Assembly: GCA_902566805.1 (NCBI GenBank)
Contig: CACFKJ010000003.1
Coordinates: 1 to 51,503, forward strand
Source: an uncultured Pelagibacteraceae bacterium
GTDB lineage: Bacteria; Pseudomonadota; Alphaproteobacteria; Pelagibacterales; Pelagibacteraceae
Length of the DNA stretch: 51,503 nt
Direction of reading: 5' to 3'
Position 1 is the first letter of the stretch; every line of letters starts with the position of its first letter. Below, piece by piece: positions 18,488 to 26,218 of the stretch. The translations under genes were made by a program, and so were the position numbers. The notes under the pieces were generated by a model that made no database searches, had not been told where the DNA came from, and saw only the letters and a program-made list of their open reading frames with translations.

Positions 18488-19573
18488 ATGGATTTATTTA
18501 ATAATTTTAAAGTACTATTTGTTTCTGTCTGGGAAAGGGGGATATTAGGAGTAGATATATTTGAAATATTAATTGGTGTTGGAATATTTTTAGTTTTTTT
18601 AGTTTTTAGAGGAATTTTAAGCAAATTAATTATTAAAAGATTAGAAAAGATTGCTAAACGTACTTCAAATAAATTTGATGACTCGTTTGTTTCTGCAATG
18701 CAAGGACCAGCAAGATTCTTACCAATAGTAATAGGTTTTTTTATTGCTAGTTATTACATGTCTTTTTCGGAGGGAAGTAGAGAAATAGTAGATACAATTA
18801 ATCGAACTTTAATTACAATTTTTATTTTTTGGGTTATACATCAAATAATTGAACCTATTTCATATATTTTAAGTGGTTTAAATAAAATTTTAACAAGAGA
18901 GTTAATTGGTTGGATTATTAAATCGTTAAAAATTTTAATATTCATATTAGGTCTTGCAGCTGTACTAGAACTTTGGGGTATAAAAATAGGCCCTATCATT
19001 GCGGGACTAGGATTATTTGGTGTAGCAGTAGCATTAGGTGCACAAGATCTTTTTAAAAATTTAATCTCTGGAATCTTAGTCTTAGTTGAAAAGAGATTTA
19101 AAATTGGAGATTGGATTTTGGTTGAAGGTATAATTGAGGGAATTGTAGAAAAAATAGGATTTAGATCTACTGTTATAAGAAAGTTCGATAAATCAATTGC
19201 AATAATTCCAAATTTTCAATTTGCAGAAAATGCAGTAATTAATATTAGCCAGACAACAAACTGGATTATAAGTTGGGTAATAAATTTACAGTATGATACT
19301 ACTATCGATCAACTCAAATCAGTAAGAGATCAAATAGAGGATTACATTAAAAAAAACAAAGATTATAAACCTGAACTAGGGTATGCCGTTAGAGTTGATA
19401 AATTCGCAGAAAGTTCGATTGATATGTATATTAGATGTTTTACAAAAACAGACGATTGGGAGGAGTGGCTGGCTGTTAAGGAAAGACTGGCTATTTCCAT
19501 TAAAGAAATTGTAGAAAAAAATAAAGCCTCCTTTGCATTTCCAAGTCAATCAATTTATGTTGAAAAAAAATGA
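18488..19573 (+). CDS. MscS-family mechanosensitive channel
   Basis: This 361-aa protein has about four N-terminal helices, then the pore helix and beta domain of small-conductance mechanosensitive channels. The pore helix lies in GLGLFGVAVALGAQDLFKNLISG (core GVAVALGAQD at about residues 178-187). It is followed by FKIGDWILVEGIIEGIVEKIGFRST and IPNFQFAENAVINIS. It would release solutes on hypo-osmotic shock. Its stop overlaps the yggT start as ATGA. Confidence 0.93.
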   Translation: MDLFNNFKVLFVSVWERGILGVDIFEILIGVGIFLVFLVFRGILSKLIIKRLEKIAKRTSNKFDDSFVSAMQGPARFLPIVIGFFIASYYMSFSEGSREIVDTINRTLITIFIFWVIHQIIEPISYILSGLNKILTRELIGWIIKSLKILIFILGLAAVLELWGIKIGPIIAGLGLFGVAVALGAQDLFKNLISGILVLVEKRFKIGDWILVEGIIEGIVEKIGFRSTVIRKFDKSIAIIPNFQFAENAVINISQTTNWIISWVINLQYDTTIDQLKSVRDQIEDYIKKNKDYKPELGYAVRVDKFAESSIDMYIRCFTKTDDWEEWLAVKERLAISIKEIVEKNKASFAFPSQSIYVEKK

Positions 19574-19863
19574 TCGCAATTTTTTATCTTATTCTTCAAT
19601 TGTTGAAACTTTATTCGTATGTTGTAATAGTTAATGTTGTTATCAGCTGGTTGATTGCGTTTAATATTTTGAACACACAGAATAGATTTGTTTATTCAAT
19701 TTTAGAATTTACTTATAAACTTACAGATCCTATTTTGAATAGGATCAGAAGAATTTTACCCAATCTTGGAGCTTTTGATATTTCTCCAATTATCCTTCTT
19801 ATATTGATATGGTTCATAGAAATGTGTATGAAGCTATATTTAGCACCAATAATATTTAATTAA
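19570..19863 (+). CDS. YggT family membrane protein
   Basis: This 97-aa protein has two membrane segments flanking the family signature YKLTDPILNRIRRILPNLGAFDISPI (core TDPILNRIRRILP). The ISWLIAFN turn is present in the first half. YggT proteins are of uncertain function and often sit beside osmotic or cell-envelope genes; here the partner is an MscS channel sharing an ATGA junction. It lies 3 nt upstream of folD. Confidence 0.88.
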   Translation: MIAIFYLILQLLKLYSYVVIVNVVISWLIAFNILNTQNRFVYSILEFTYKLTDPILNRIRRILPNLGAFDISPIILLILIWFIEMCMKLYLAPIIFN

Positions 19864-19866
19864 AAT

Positions 19867-20715
19867 ATGATTTTAATAGATGGTAAAAAAGTAGCTGCCG
19901 AACTTAGAGAAGAACTCAAACAAGAAGTTTTTAATCTAAAATCAAAATATAATAAAGTTCCAGGTCTGACTGTAATCCTAATTGGTGAAGATCCACCAAG
20001 CAAAATATATGTTCGAAATAAAGAAAAATCTGCAAATGAAGTTGGACTGAAGTCTGAGATTATAAAATATCCAGACTCTGTAGATGAAAAAACAGTTTTA
20101 GATAAAATTTATGAGCTTAACAAAGATGAAACTATATCTGGTATTCTAGTACAGCTTCCTCTGCCTAAACATATAAATAAACAAAAAGTTATTGAAGCAA
20201 TTTTACCAGAAAAAGATGTTGATGGATTTCACCCCATGAATGTTGGAAATCTATCTTCAGGTTACGAAAGCTCAATACCATGTACACCACTTGGATGTTA
20301 TTTATTAATAAAAAAAATTGAACCAAATCTAAATGGGAAAAAAGCAGTAGTCGTTGGAAGATCTAATTTAAATGGAAAACCTATGACACAACTTCTTTTA
20401 AAGGAAAATTGTACAGTTACAATTACACATTCTAAAACAAAGGATTTAAAAGGTGAATGTTTAAAAGGGGATATTATAGTTGCTGCAGTAGGAATCCCAG
20501 AACTTGTAAAAGGTGATTGGGTTAAAAAGGATGCAATTGTGATTGATGTTGGAATTAATAAAACAGAAAAGGGAATTGTTGGTGATGTTGCTTTTGAAGA
20601 AGTTTCTAAAGTTGCAAAAGCTTTAACACCCGTACCTGGGGGAGTTGGTCCAATGACAATCGCCTGTCTTCTTAAAAATACTATTGAGTGTTTTAAAAGA
20701 TCAGTTAAATTGTAA
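19867..20715 (+). CDS. folD: Methylene-THF dehydrogenase / methenyl-THF cyclohydrolase
   Basis: This 282-aa bifunctional enzyme interconverts methylene-, methenyl- and 10-formyl-tetrahydrofolate, feeding PurH and other one-carbon steps. It shows the YVRNK motif with catalytic Lys52, GILVQLPLPKH, the KDVDGFHPMN segment, the NADP-binding VVGRSNLNGKPM and the C-terminal VPGGVGPMTIACLL. Length is normal. It ends the hemC operon and converges, 3 nt away, with the TPR-GT41 gene. A decayed second copy of its 3' end lies at 22543-22667. Confidence 0.97.
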   Translation: MILIDGKKVAAELREELKQEVFNLKSKYNKVPGLTVILIGEDPPSKIYVRNKEKSANEVGLKSEIIKYPDSVDEKTVLDKIYELNKDETISGILVQLPLPKHINKQKVIEAILPEKDVDGFHPMNVGNLSSGYESSIPCTPLGCYLLIKKIEPNLNGKKAVVVGRSNLNGKPMTQLLLKENCTVTITHSKTKDLKGECLKGDIIVAAVGIPELVKGDWVKKDAIVIDVGINKTEKGIVGDVAFEEVSKVAKALTPVPGGVGPMTIACLLKNTIECFKRSVKL

Positions 20716-20718
20716 TCT

Positions 20719-22413
20719 CTAATTAACCATAATTTTAAATATTCTTTCTAAATCTTTGATGATATTTTCATTTTCGTAGAGTAATTTATCTGCTTGTTCT
20801 CTGTAGTAATTTTTAAGATCTAACATTTTAGTAATTTCAAGATTTGCCAATTCAATGCTTCTATCAACATAACTATCAATATCACTAACGATTGGTGCGT
20901 CATTAATTTTCATTTGTTTATAGGAGCCAGTCACAATTCTACTTTTCATTAAATGAGTAGGTAAAGTTACTGTTGGAGTGCCATAAAACATAGATTCATG
21001 AAAACTATTTCCTGCTCCAAACCAAAAAGTATCCAATAATACTGAGGCCGAACCACATTTATTAATATACTCCTCAGTATCCAAAGGATCAATAAATTCA
21101 ATACGGTCAAAGTTTTCATTGGTATTCCCTTTAAGTCTTTCAACAAATTGATTTGTTAAATATTTATTTTTATTTTTTATAAAAATAACTTTTCCTCTTT
21201 TATCTTTTTTAAGAATCTTCTTTATAAATTCGTCAAATCTTGGATGCATTTTTATTAACGATTGAGAACAAAAATAAATATTTTTTTTTGACAATTGATC
21301 CTTATCTAGTAGGTTTTGTATTTTTGGTTTGTAAAAATACATCGGCAAATAATTTGCTAATATTACTTTTTCAGAGTAATTTTTCTCATAGTTGTCAGCT
21401 TCCAAATATTTTGATGACAAAAAGTAATCTATATTTTCATTTCCAGTAGTTTCAGGATGACCCCATGAGGTAATATGTGTTTTTGCTAATTTAACCATTG
21501 TCAAATAATATAAGCTTGTTGACATGTGGATATCTGGATAAAAAAGAATATCTAAATTTTTTTCTCTTATTTTTTTAACTTTTTCTTCAAATTGATTTGG
21601 TAAAATAATATTTTCATAATTATATAAAATTACATATTCTTTAATTTCTTTAAATTTTTTTCCTGGACGTGTTTTATCAGAGTGAAACACATAAACTTCA
21701 AAAATATCTTTATTTAATTTATAAATAATTCCTCTGAATAACTTCATAATTGTATGATCTGTAAAAAACTCAGAAATAAAACCTATTTTTATTTTTCGAT
21801 TTTTTTTTTTTATAAAATCTTGATTATTTAGTCTTTTTATTATTGGATAGATGTCACTATAGATATTTTGAAGTTTTTTATTAATTTCTAAATTATCATT
21901 GCCATCATAAGAAAGTTCAAAATTTATTGGTTTTAAAATATATTGAGATATATCAAGCTCAGGTAACTTTTTTTTAATCTCAAGATTTGAAATTTTTTCT
22001 GTGAATTTTTTTCTAACTTTTTGAATTTCATTTTCTGAAAAAAAAAAATTGGGATAAAAAAGGTAACTTTTTACTTTAGATTCACTATCGAATTTATTTT
22101 GATCTATAGCTTTTTTTGAAAACTGCTCTATCTTAATATAATTATTCTGAAATATATAAATTTTTAATAAAAGTTTATAAGCAATTTCATCATTTTGTTT
22201 ATTTAGTGAAATTAAATAAATAAGTTTTTTTTCTGCTTCATCAAAATGTTCAAGCTCAATATATGTTTTTGCAAGATTTTCTAAAGCTGGTTGACTTTTA
22301 GGCGCAAGTTTTAGACAATCTAAAAAACTGATTTTTGCTTTTTTAAAGTCATTGTTTTGAAAAAACTCTACTCCTTTATCAAAATGTGACTTTGCTTTTT
22401 CAAATTCATCCAT
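20719..22413 (-). CDS. TPR-GT41 (SPINDLY/OGT-like) glycosyltransferase
   Basis: This 564-aa protein has an N-terminal TPR region (about residues 1-110) and a C-terminal GT41 region. The N-Cat start is KIKIGFISEFFTDH (about 207-220), which corresponds to the (K)IRIGYVSxDFxxH signature of O-linked GlcNAc/fucose transferases. ITSWGHPETTGNENIDYF (about 314-331) corresponds to the W-x-G-x-P-x-TTG-x-x-x-(I)DY motif. The C-terminal UDP-binding part includes FWFGAGNSFHESMFYGTPTVTLP. It would glycosylate a protein or glycan; the target is unknown. The gene fits exactly between folD (3 nt) and the decayed SDR end (5 nt), suggesting it arrived with, or survived from, one copy of a duplicated segment. 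Confidence 0.82.
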   Translation of the reverse strand: MDEFEKAKSHFDKGVEFFQNNDFKKAKISFLDCLKLAPKSQPALENLAKTYIELEHFDEAEKKLIYLISLNKQNDEIAYKLLLKIYIFQNNYIKIEQFSKKAIDQNKFDSESKVKSYLFYPNFFFSENEIQKVRKKFTEKISNLEIKKKLPELDISQYILKPINFELSYDGNDNLEINKKLQNIYSDIYPIIKRLNNQDFIKKKNRKIKIGFISEFFTDHTIMKLFRGIIYKLNKDIFEVYVFHSDKTRPGKKFKEIKEYVILYNYENIILPNQFEEKVKKIREKNLDILFYPDIHMSTSLYYLTMVKLAKTHITSWGHPETTGNENIDYFLSSKYLEADNYEKNYSEKVILANYLPMYFYKPKIQNLLDKDQLSKKNIYFCSQSLIKMHPRFDEFIKKILKKDKRGKVIFIKNKNKYLTNQFVERLKGNTNENFDRIEFIDPLDTEEYINKCGSASVLLDTFWFGAGNSFHESMFYGTPTVTLPTHLMKSRIVTGSYKQMKINDAPIVSDIDSYVDRSIELANLEITKMLDLKNYYREQADKLLYENENIIKDLERIFKIMVN

Positions 22414-22418
22414 TAATT

Positions 22419-22550
22419 TTAGAATAATCTAGATCTAACACTATCAACAGTAATAATTTGTCCAGTAATCCATGAACTTTCTTTAGTAATCTGGAATTTT
22501 ATAAGCCAAGTAGAGTCGTTCCCTTTGCCCAATGTTTTCAAGGAATGTAA
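22419..22550 (-). pseudogene. Decayed 3' end of a short-chain dehydrogenase gene
   Basis: Read on the minus strand this stretch encodes about 43 in-frame codons ending in TAA. They align without gaps to the last 43 residues of the intact SDR at 26215-26928; by my hand count 23 of 43 are identical, including ESSWITGQII. The conserved VDGG end has become VDSV. The homology stops near 22550, where a folD-like stretch in the other orientation begins. It has no start and cannot be a gene by itself. Its stop is 5 nt before the TPR-GT41 start codon on the same strand, so an intact SDR once probably preceded that gene. Confidence 0.8.
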
Positions 22551-22667
22551 TCTTAAGAAAATTTATTAAGTTGCAAAAGCATTAACTCTTGTACAGGTGG
22601 AGTTGAACCAATGACAATTGCTTGTATTCTTAAAAATATAATTGAGTGCTTCAAAAAATCTAATTAA
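22543..22667 (+). pseudogene. Decayed 3' end of folD
   Basis: The stretch reads VAKALTLV, then after a one-base deletion GGVEPMTIACILKNIIECFKKSN and a stop. The core PMTIAC-LKN-IECFK matches the C-terminus of the intact folD at 19867-20715. An in-frame TAA at 22567 and the frameshift near 22595 show it is non-functional. Homology to folD can be followed leftwards to about 22543, where it meets the SDR remnant. This is a second, older or foreign copy of the folD 3' end. Confidence 0.85.
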
Positions 22668-22686
22668 TTTTTATAATTAAATTATT

Positions 22687-22692
22687 TATAAT
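22687..22692 (+). promoter_or_regulatory. -10 box directly upstream of the photolyase-like gene
   Basis: A perfect TATAAT ends 6 nt before the ATG at 22699, so initiation about 7 nt downstream would begin at the start codon and give a leaderless mRNA. The -35 is weak (TTAATT at 22664-22669, at the end of the folD remnant). No Shine-Dalgarno is present. Confidence 0.4.
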
Positions 22693-22698
22693 TTCTGT

Positions 22699-24195
22699 AT
22701 GAAGTTATTTTTCATATTAGGAAATCAATTATTTCCATTAAAATATTTAAATGATTTTAAAAATGACCATATTTTTTTTATGGCTGAAGATTATGGGCTA
22801 TGTACTTACGAGAAACATCATAAATTAAAAATTCTACTATTTTTATCTGCAATGAGATCTCATTTAGATCTTCTAAAAAAAAATAAATTCAAAGTTGAAT
22901 ATATAAAAATTGACTCAAGTGATTTTAGAAAAGATTATTTAGAGAAAGTTAAAAAAGTTATTAAACTAAAAAAAATTAAAGAAATCACAAGCTTTGAAAT
23001 TGAAGATAAATTTTTTGAGAACAAATTACAAAATTTTGTTAAAAAAAATAGTCTTATTTGGAATAAAATTAAATCACCAATGTTTTTAAATTCTAGAGAT
23101 GAATTTAATAATTACTTATCAAAAAATAAAAAACCTTCTATGGCAACTTTTTATAAAGATACAAGAAAAAAGTTAAATATATTAATGAATAAAGATGGAA
23201 ATCCTGAAGGAGGCAAATGGAGTTTTGATGAGGATAATAGAAGGAAACTTCCAAAAAATATAAAAGTACAAAAGTTTCCAAGTTTAGCTGAAACAAAACA
23301 CACAAAAAATTTGAAATCTGTTATTGAAAAAATGTTTAAAAACCATCCAGGAAGAACTAAAAATTTTTGGTTTGCAACAGAGTATAATGATGTTGTTAAA
23401 CTTCTAAATTTTTTCTTAAAAGAAAAATCAAATTTATTTGGTGATTATGAAGATGCGGTTGATCAAAGAAACAATATATTGTTCCACAGTGCACTAAGTC
23501 CATATATAAATTTAGGACTTATAACTCCTGAATTTATAATCTCTAAAACTTTAGAATTTCATAAAAAAAATAAAATTAGACTTAATTCATTAGAAGGCTA
23601 TGTGAGACAAGTTATTGGATGGAGAGAATTTATGAGAGGTGTTTATCAAAAGTACAGCGATGAAATGGAGACAAGAAATTTCTTTAAACAAAATAGAAAG
23701 ATGAAAGATTCATGGTACGAAGGCACAACAGGACTACCACCTTTAGATTACGCAATTAAAAATGCATTACATCATGGTTGGTCCCATCATATTGAGAGAT
23801 TGATGATACTCTCCAACATTATGAACTTATGTGAATTGAAGCCTAAACTTGTTTATAAATGGTTTATGGAAATGTTTGTAGACTCATCTGATTGGGTGAT
23901 GGTCCCAAATGTTTATGGAATGGGTTTATTTAGTGATGGGGGAATTTTTGCAACCAAACCATATATTTGTGGATCAAGTTATTTTATGAAAATGATGGAT
24001 TTTAAAAAGGGTGATTGGTGTAACACTATGGACGGACTCTATTGGAGATTTATAAGTAGAAATAGATCATTTTTTCTAAAAAATCCAAGACTCTCTATGA
24101 TGGTAAGAATTTTTGATAAAATGAAACCAGAAAGAAAAAAATTAATACTGTTTGAAGCTGAAAAATTTATAAACAAAAATACATATGGCAATTAA
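22699..24195 (+). CDS. COG3046-type cryptochrome/photolyase-related protein
   Basis: This 498-aa protein begins KLFFILGNQLFPL, the hallmark of the deoxyribodipyrimidine photolyase-related family that includes (6-4) photolyase PhrB. The FAD-binding C-terminal part shows GYVRQVIGWREFMRG, HHGWSHHIERLM, DSSDWVMVPNVYGMG, SDGG and LYWRFI. In the Fe-S members four cysteines lie in a GxxCL-like segment, a CxxC after the SxxYI segment and a C before (F)NxLYW. Here these read TGLPPLD, MMDFKKGDW and CNTMDGLYW, so at most one ligand remains. It may repair UV photoproducts or act as a light sensor. It opens an operon with the DUF393 gene (11-nt overlap). Confidence 0.88.
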   Translation: MKLFFILGNQLFPLKYLNDFKNDHIFFMAEDYGLCTYEKHHKLKILLFLSAMRSHLDLLKKNKFKVEYIKIDSSDFRKDYLEKVKKVIKLKKIKEITSFEIEDKFFENKLQNFVKKNSLIWNKIKSPMFLNSRDEFNNYLSKNKKPSMATFYKDTRKKLNILMNKDGNPEGGKWSFDEDNRRKLPKNIKVQKFPSLAETKHTKNLKSVIEKMFKNHPGRTKNFWFATEYNDVVKLLNFFLKEKSNLFGDYEDAVDQRNNILFHSALSPYINLGLITPEFIISKTLEFHKKNKIRLNSLEGYVRQVIGWREFMRGVYQKYSDEMETRNFFKQNRKMKDSWYEGTTGLPPLDYAIKNALHHGWSHHIERLMILSNIMNLCELKPKLVYKWFMEMFVDSSDWVMVPNVYGMGLFSDGGIFATKPYICGSSYFMKMMDFKKGDWCNTMDGLYWRFISRNRSFFLKNPRLSMMVRIFDKMKPERKKLILFEAEKFINKNTYGN

Positions 24196-24535
24196 AGTCT
24201 TTTTTAATAACTCATGCAGTGTTTGTAGACTGGAGATAAATCATTACAAAAAGATTGCTGATACCAATTTAGAATGGATTGATATTACGAATAACGATGA
24301 AGCTTTAAAATTAACATCTAAATCACAGAAAGAATTATTAAGACGACTTCATGTAATAGATGATGGAAAAGTTATAGGAGGTGCTAAAGCTTTTGTTATT
24401 ATTTGGTCAAAAATTCCAAAATATAATTTTTTAGCAAAAATTTTTTCAATTAAGCCTTTATTTATTTTATTTCATTACTGTTATGAAATTGCTGCTTTTT
24501 TCTTATTTTTGAAAAATAAAAAACAACTTAGATGA
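24185..24535 (+). CDS. DCC-family (DUF393) thiol-disulfide oxidoreductase-like protein
   Basis: This 116-aa protein starts AIKVFFNNSCSVCRLEI, with the CxxC pair Cys11/Cys14 in the place where DUF393 proteins have (D)GxCxxC. GKVIGGAKAFVIIW in the middle is also typical. A hydrophobic stretch near the C-terminus may touch the membrane. The DCC family is inferred to do thiol-disulfide chemistry but is hardly characterised. Its start is embedded in the end of the photolyase-like gene and its stop overlaps the DUF2256 start (ATGA), so the three are translationally coupled. Confidence 0.82.
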   Translation: MAIKVFFNNSCSVCRLEINHYKKIADTNLEWIDITNNDEALKLTSKSQKELLRRLHVIDDGKVIGGAKAFVIIWSKIPKYNFLAKIFSIKPLFILFHYCYEIAAFFLFLKNKKQLR

Positions 24536-24663
24536 AAAAACAAAGTTTACCCTCCAAAATTTGTCCAGTATGTGAAAGACCATTTGTCTGGAGAAAAAAA
24601 TGGAGATTGAATTGGTATAAAGTTAAATATTGCTCAAAAAAATGTAAAAAAAGTAACTTATAA
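24532..24663 (+). CDS. DUF2256 zinc-ribbon microprotein, 43 aa
   Basis: A 44-codon frame encodes SLPSKICPVCERPFVWRKKW and then a YCSKKCKK end. Cys11, Cys14, Cys34 and Cys38 form a likely zinc site, and PFVWRKKW is the DUF2256 hallmark. In many bacteria this tiny protein accompanies photolyase-related genes. It starts at an ATGA overlap with the DUF393 gene. It is short enough to be missed by length-filtered gene callers. Its function is unknown. Confidence 0.88.
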   Translation: MKKQSLPSKICPVCERPFVWRKKWRLNWYKVKYCSKKCKKSNL

Positions 24664-24672
24664 TCTAGTTAT

Positions 24673-24903
24673 CTAGCAACAAGAACAGCTTTTCTTTTTC
24701 TCTGATTTCTTTTCTTCTCTGATCTCTTCTTGTTTTTTTGATTCATTAATAATTTTAGCTTCTTCTAGCTTTTTTATTTTTAGTATTTTGTCTTCAATAT
24801 AAGCATAAAGCGAACTGAAACCTAACTTTGAGGCTTTCTTTTCCTCATAATTTCTTCTACCTTTTAAATTTTCAATTATTTTAAGTACTTGTGGGTTATT
24901 CAT
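24673..24903 (-). CDS. Small charged protein with a Cys-rich tail, 76 aa
   Basis: I do not recognise a family. It begins NNPQVLKIIENLKGRRNYEEKKASKLGFSSLYAYIEDK and is otherwise a lysine/glutamate-rich helix (about residues 38-70, likely coiled or disordered). It ends KKKSCSCC. The terminal three cysteines could bind metal or be oxidised. It lies 9 nt from the convergent DUF2256 gene and 37 nt downstream of the FAD-domain photolyase on the same strand, so it is probably co-transcribed with that gene. Confidence 0.65.
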   Translation of the reverse strand: MNNPQVLKIIENLKGRRNYEEKKASKLGFSSLYAYIEDKILKIKKLEEAKIINESKKQEEIREEKKSEKKKSCSCC

Positions 24904-24940
24904 AATTTATTTATCTCACAATTTTCAAAATAAACAATTG

Positions 24941-26089
24941 TTAATTAACAAATTCTTTAATTATTTTTGGTATATAATTTTTAAAATTAAAAAAACCTTT
25001 ATTGCAATATTTCCAAGAATACTGGTCAATTTTTCTATATAAAAAAGAAATATTTTTAAGATTGCTTGAATTGATGTAGTCAAGATTTTCACCTACTGAT
25101 GGGTATAATGCTAATAAACTTTCCTTAGTATTTTTTATATCATGAATATTTATCATTTTGCATTTTAAAGATTTACTTTTTAAATTAATTATTTGATTGT
25201 CAATTAGAGATTTTTTAAAATTTATAACTTTTTCGTCTAGTTTTATTTGTCTTGTTTCATTCCCGTTAAATACAAAATAAATATTTTTAAATGATTGGTC
25301 TTTAAAATCACTTTCTTCAAAAAACAGATTATTTTCAAATATTAATAGATCCTGATTATTTGTTAAATTTGCATTAACAAAACCATTATTTATAATAGAA
25401 TAATTTCTATCATCTCTTACTGGGATTGGGTTTTCATTCAGTTTTATATTTTTAAACCTATTATTAGTAAATTTTTTTATATTCCATTCAGATGCTACAT
25501 AGTTTTTACCTTTTGTCTGAACACCCGCAACCCATCTCCAACCCAAAGTATTAGATGCACTATCTCCGTCAAAAAGGTATTTCATAAAAAATTCTGCACC
25601 TAGTTGCCAAGGCAAACCAAGAGTAAAAATCCAAATACTTGCAAACCACATTCGTGCGTGGTTATGAAGATAATTATCATTTTTTAACTCATTTATCCAT
25701 GTATTGAAACATTCGATATTTGTTTTACCTTCTATAGCCTCAATATAATTTTTATTTTCATTGTATTCTTGTTTTAAATTGTTCAAATCAATAATAAAAT
25801 CTGACCAAACTTTTGGTCTTAATTCCAACCATCCTTTCCAATATTCTCTCCATAAAACTTCTTGAATAAATTTTTCATTTATTAAAAAAGAATATTTATT
25901 AAGTGATTTTTTTATTATTTCTATTTCGCTGATAATACCATGTGTAATGTATGGAGACAGACATGATATATTAGATCTATCTTCAGAACCAAAATCAAAA
26001 TTTCTCAATTTTGAATAGTTATTTAAACCGTTATTTATAAAATAATTCAGTTTACTTACTGCCGCCTCTCTTGACGGTTCAAAATGCAT
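24941..26089 (-). CDS. FAD-binding-domain photolyase with a C-terminal extra domain
   Basis: This 382-aa protein starts straight in the alpha-helical FAD domain of the photolyase/cryptochrome family (about residues 1-230). It has SCLSPYITHGIIS, QEVLWREYWKGW, HNHARMWFASIWIFTLGLPWQ, YLFDGDSASNTLGWRWVAG and TKGKNYVASEWNI. The N-terminal antenna domain that normally precedes it is absent. Instead about 145 residues follow, beginning DLLIFENNLFFEESDF and running through alternating strand/helix segments. They look like an alpha/beta domain moved to the C-terminus. This arrangement occurs in other Alphaproteobacteria to my knowledge. The substrate is not known. Confidence 0.85.
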   Translation of the reverse strand: MHFEPSREAAVSKLNYFINNGLNNYSKLRNFDFGSEDRSNISCLSPYITHGIISEIEIIKKSLNKYSFLINEKFIQEVLWREYWKGWLELRPKVWSDFIIDLNNLKQEYNENKNYIEAIEGKTNIECFNTWINELKNDNYLHNHARMWFASIWIFTLGLPWQLGAEFFMKYLFDGDSASNTLGWRWVAGVQTKGKNYVASEWNIKKFTNNRFKNIKLNENPIPVRDDRNYSIINNGFVNANLTNNQDLLIFENNLFFEESDFKDQSFKNIYFVFNGNETRQIKLDEKVINFKKSLIDNQIINLKSKSLKCKMINIHDIKNTKESLLALYPSVGENLDYINSSNLKNISFLYRKIDQYSWKYCNKGFFNFKNYIPKIIKEFVN

Positions 26090-26095
26090 AAAACT

Positions 26096-26218
26096 TTATT
26101 TTAAAATTAAATACCCAACTAACAAAATCCAAAAGAAAGCATAGTAATAATAAATATACTTTCTTGTAAACATTGCTGGAACTGAATGTTTTATTTCTTT
26201 TTTTTTTCTTTTTTTCAT
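26096..26218 (-). CDS. 40-aa single-pass membrane microprotein
   Basis: A 41-codon frame encodes a basic start (MKKRKKKEIKHSVP) followed by one hydrophobic helix rich in tyrosine and ending VGYLILK. The ATG overlaps the SDR stop as ATGA and the stop is 6 nt before the photolyase ATG, so it sits tightly inside the operon. Coupled spacing and an amphitopic layout argue it is real. I know no family. The likely topology is a cytoplasmic basic N-terminus. Confidence 0.65.
   Translation of the reverse strand: MKKRKKKEIKHSVPAMFTRKYIYYYYAFFWILLVGYLILK

Noticed and set aside
22414..22698. A missed small gene in the 285-nt spacer
   Set aside because: Both strands hold recognisable but broken gene ends (SDR and folD), with a frameshift, a stop and no starts.
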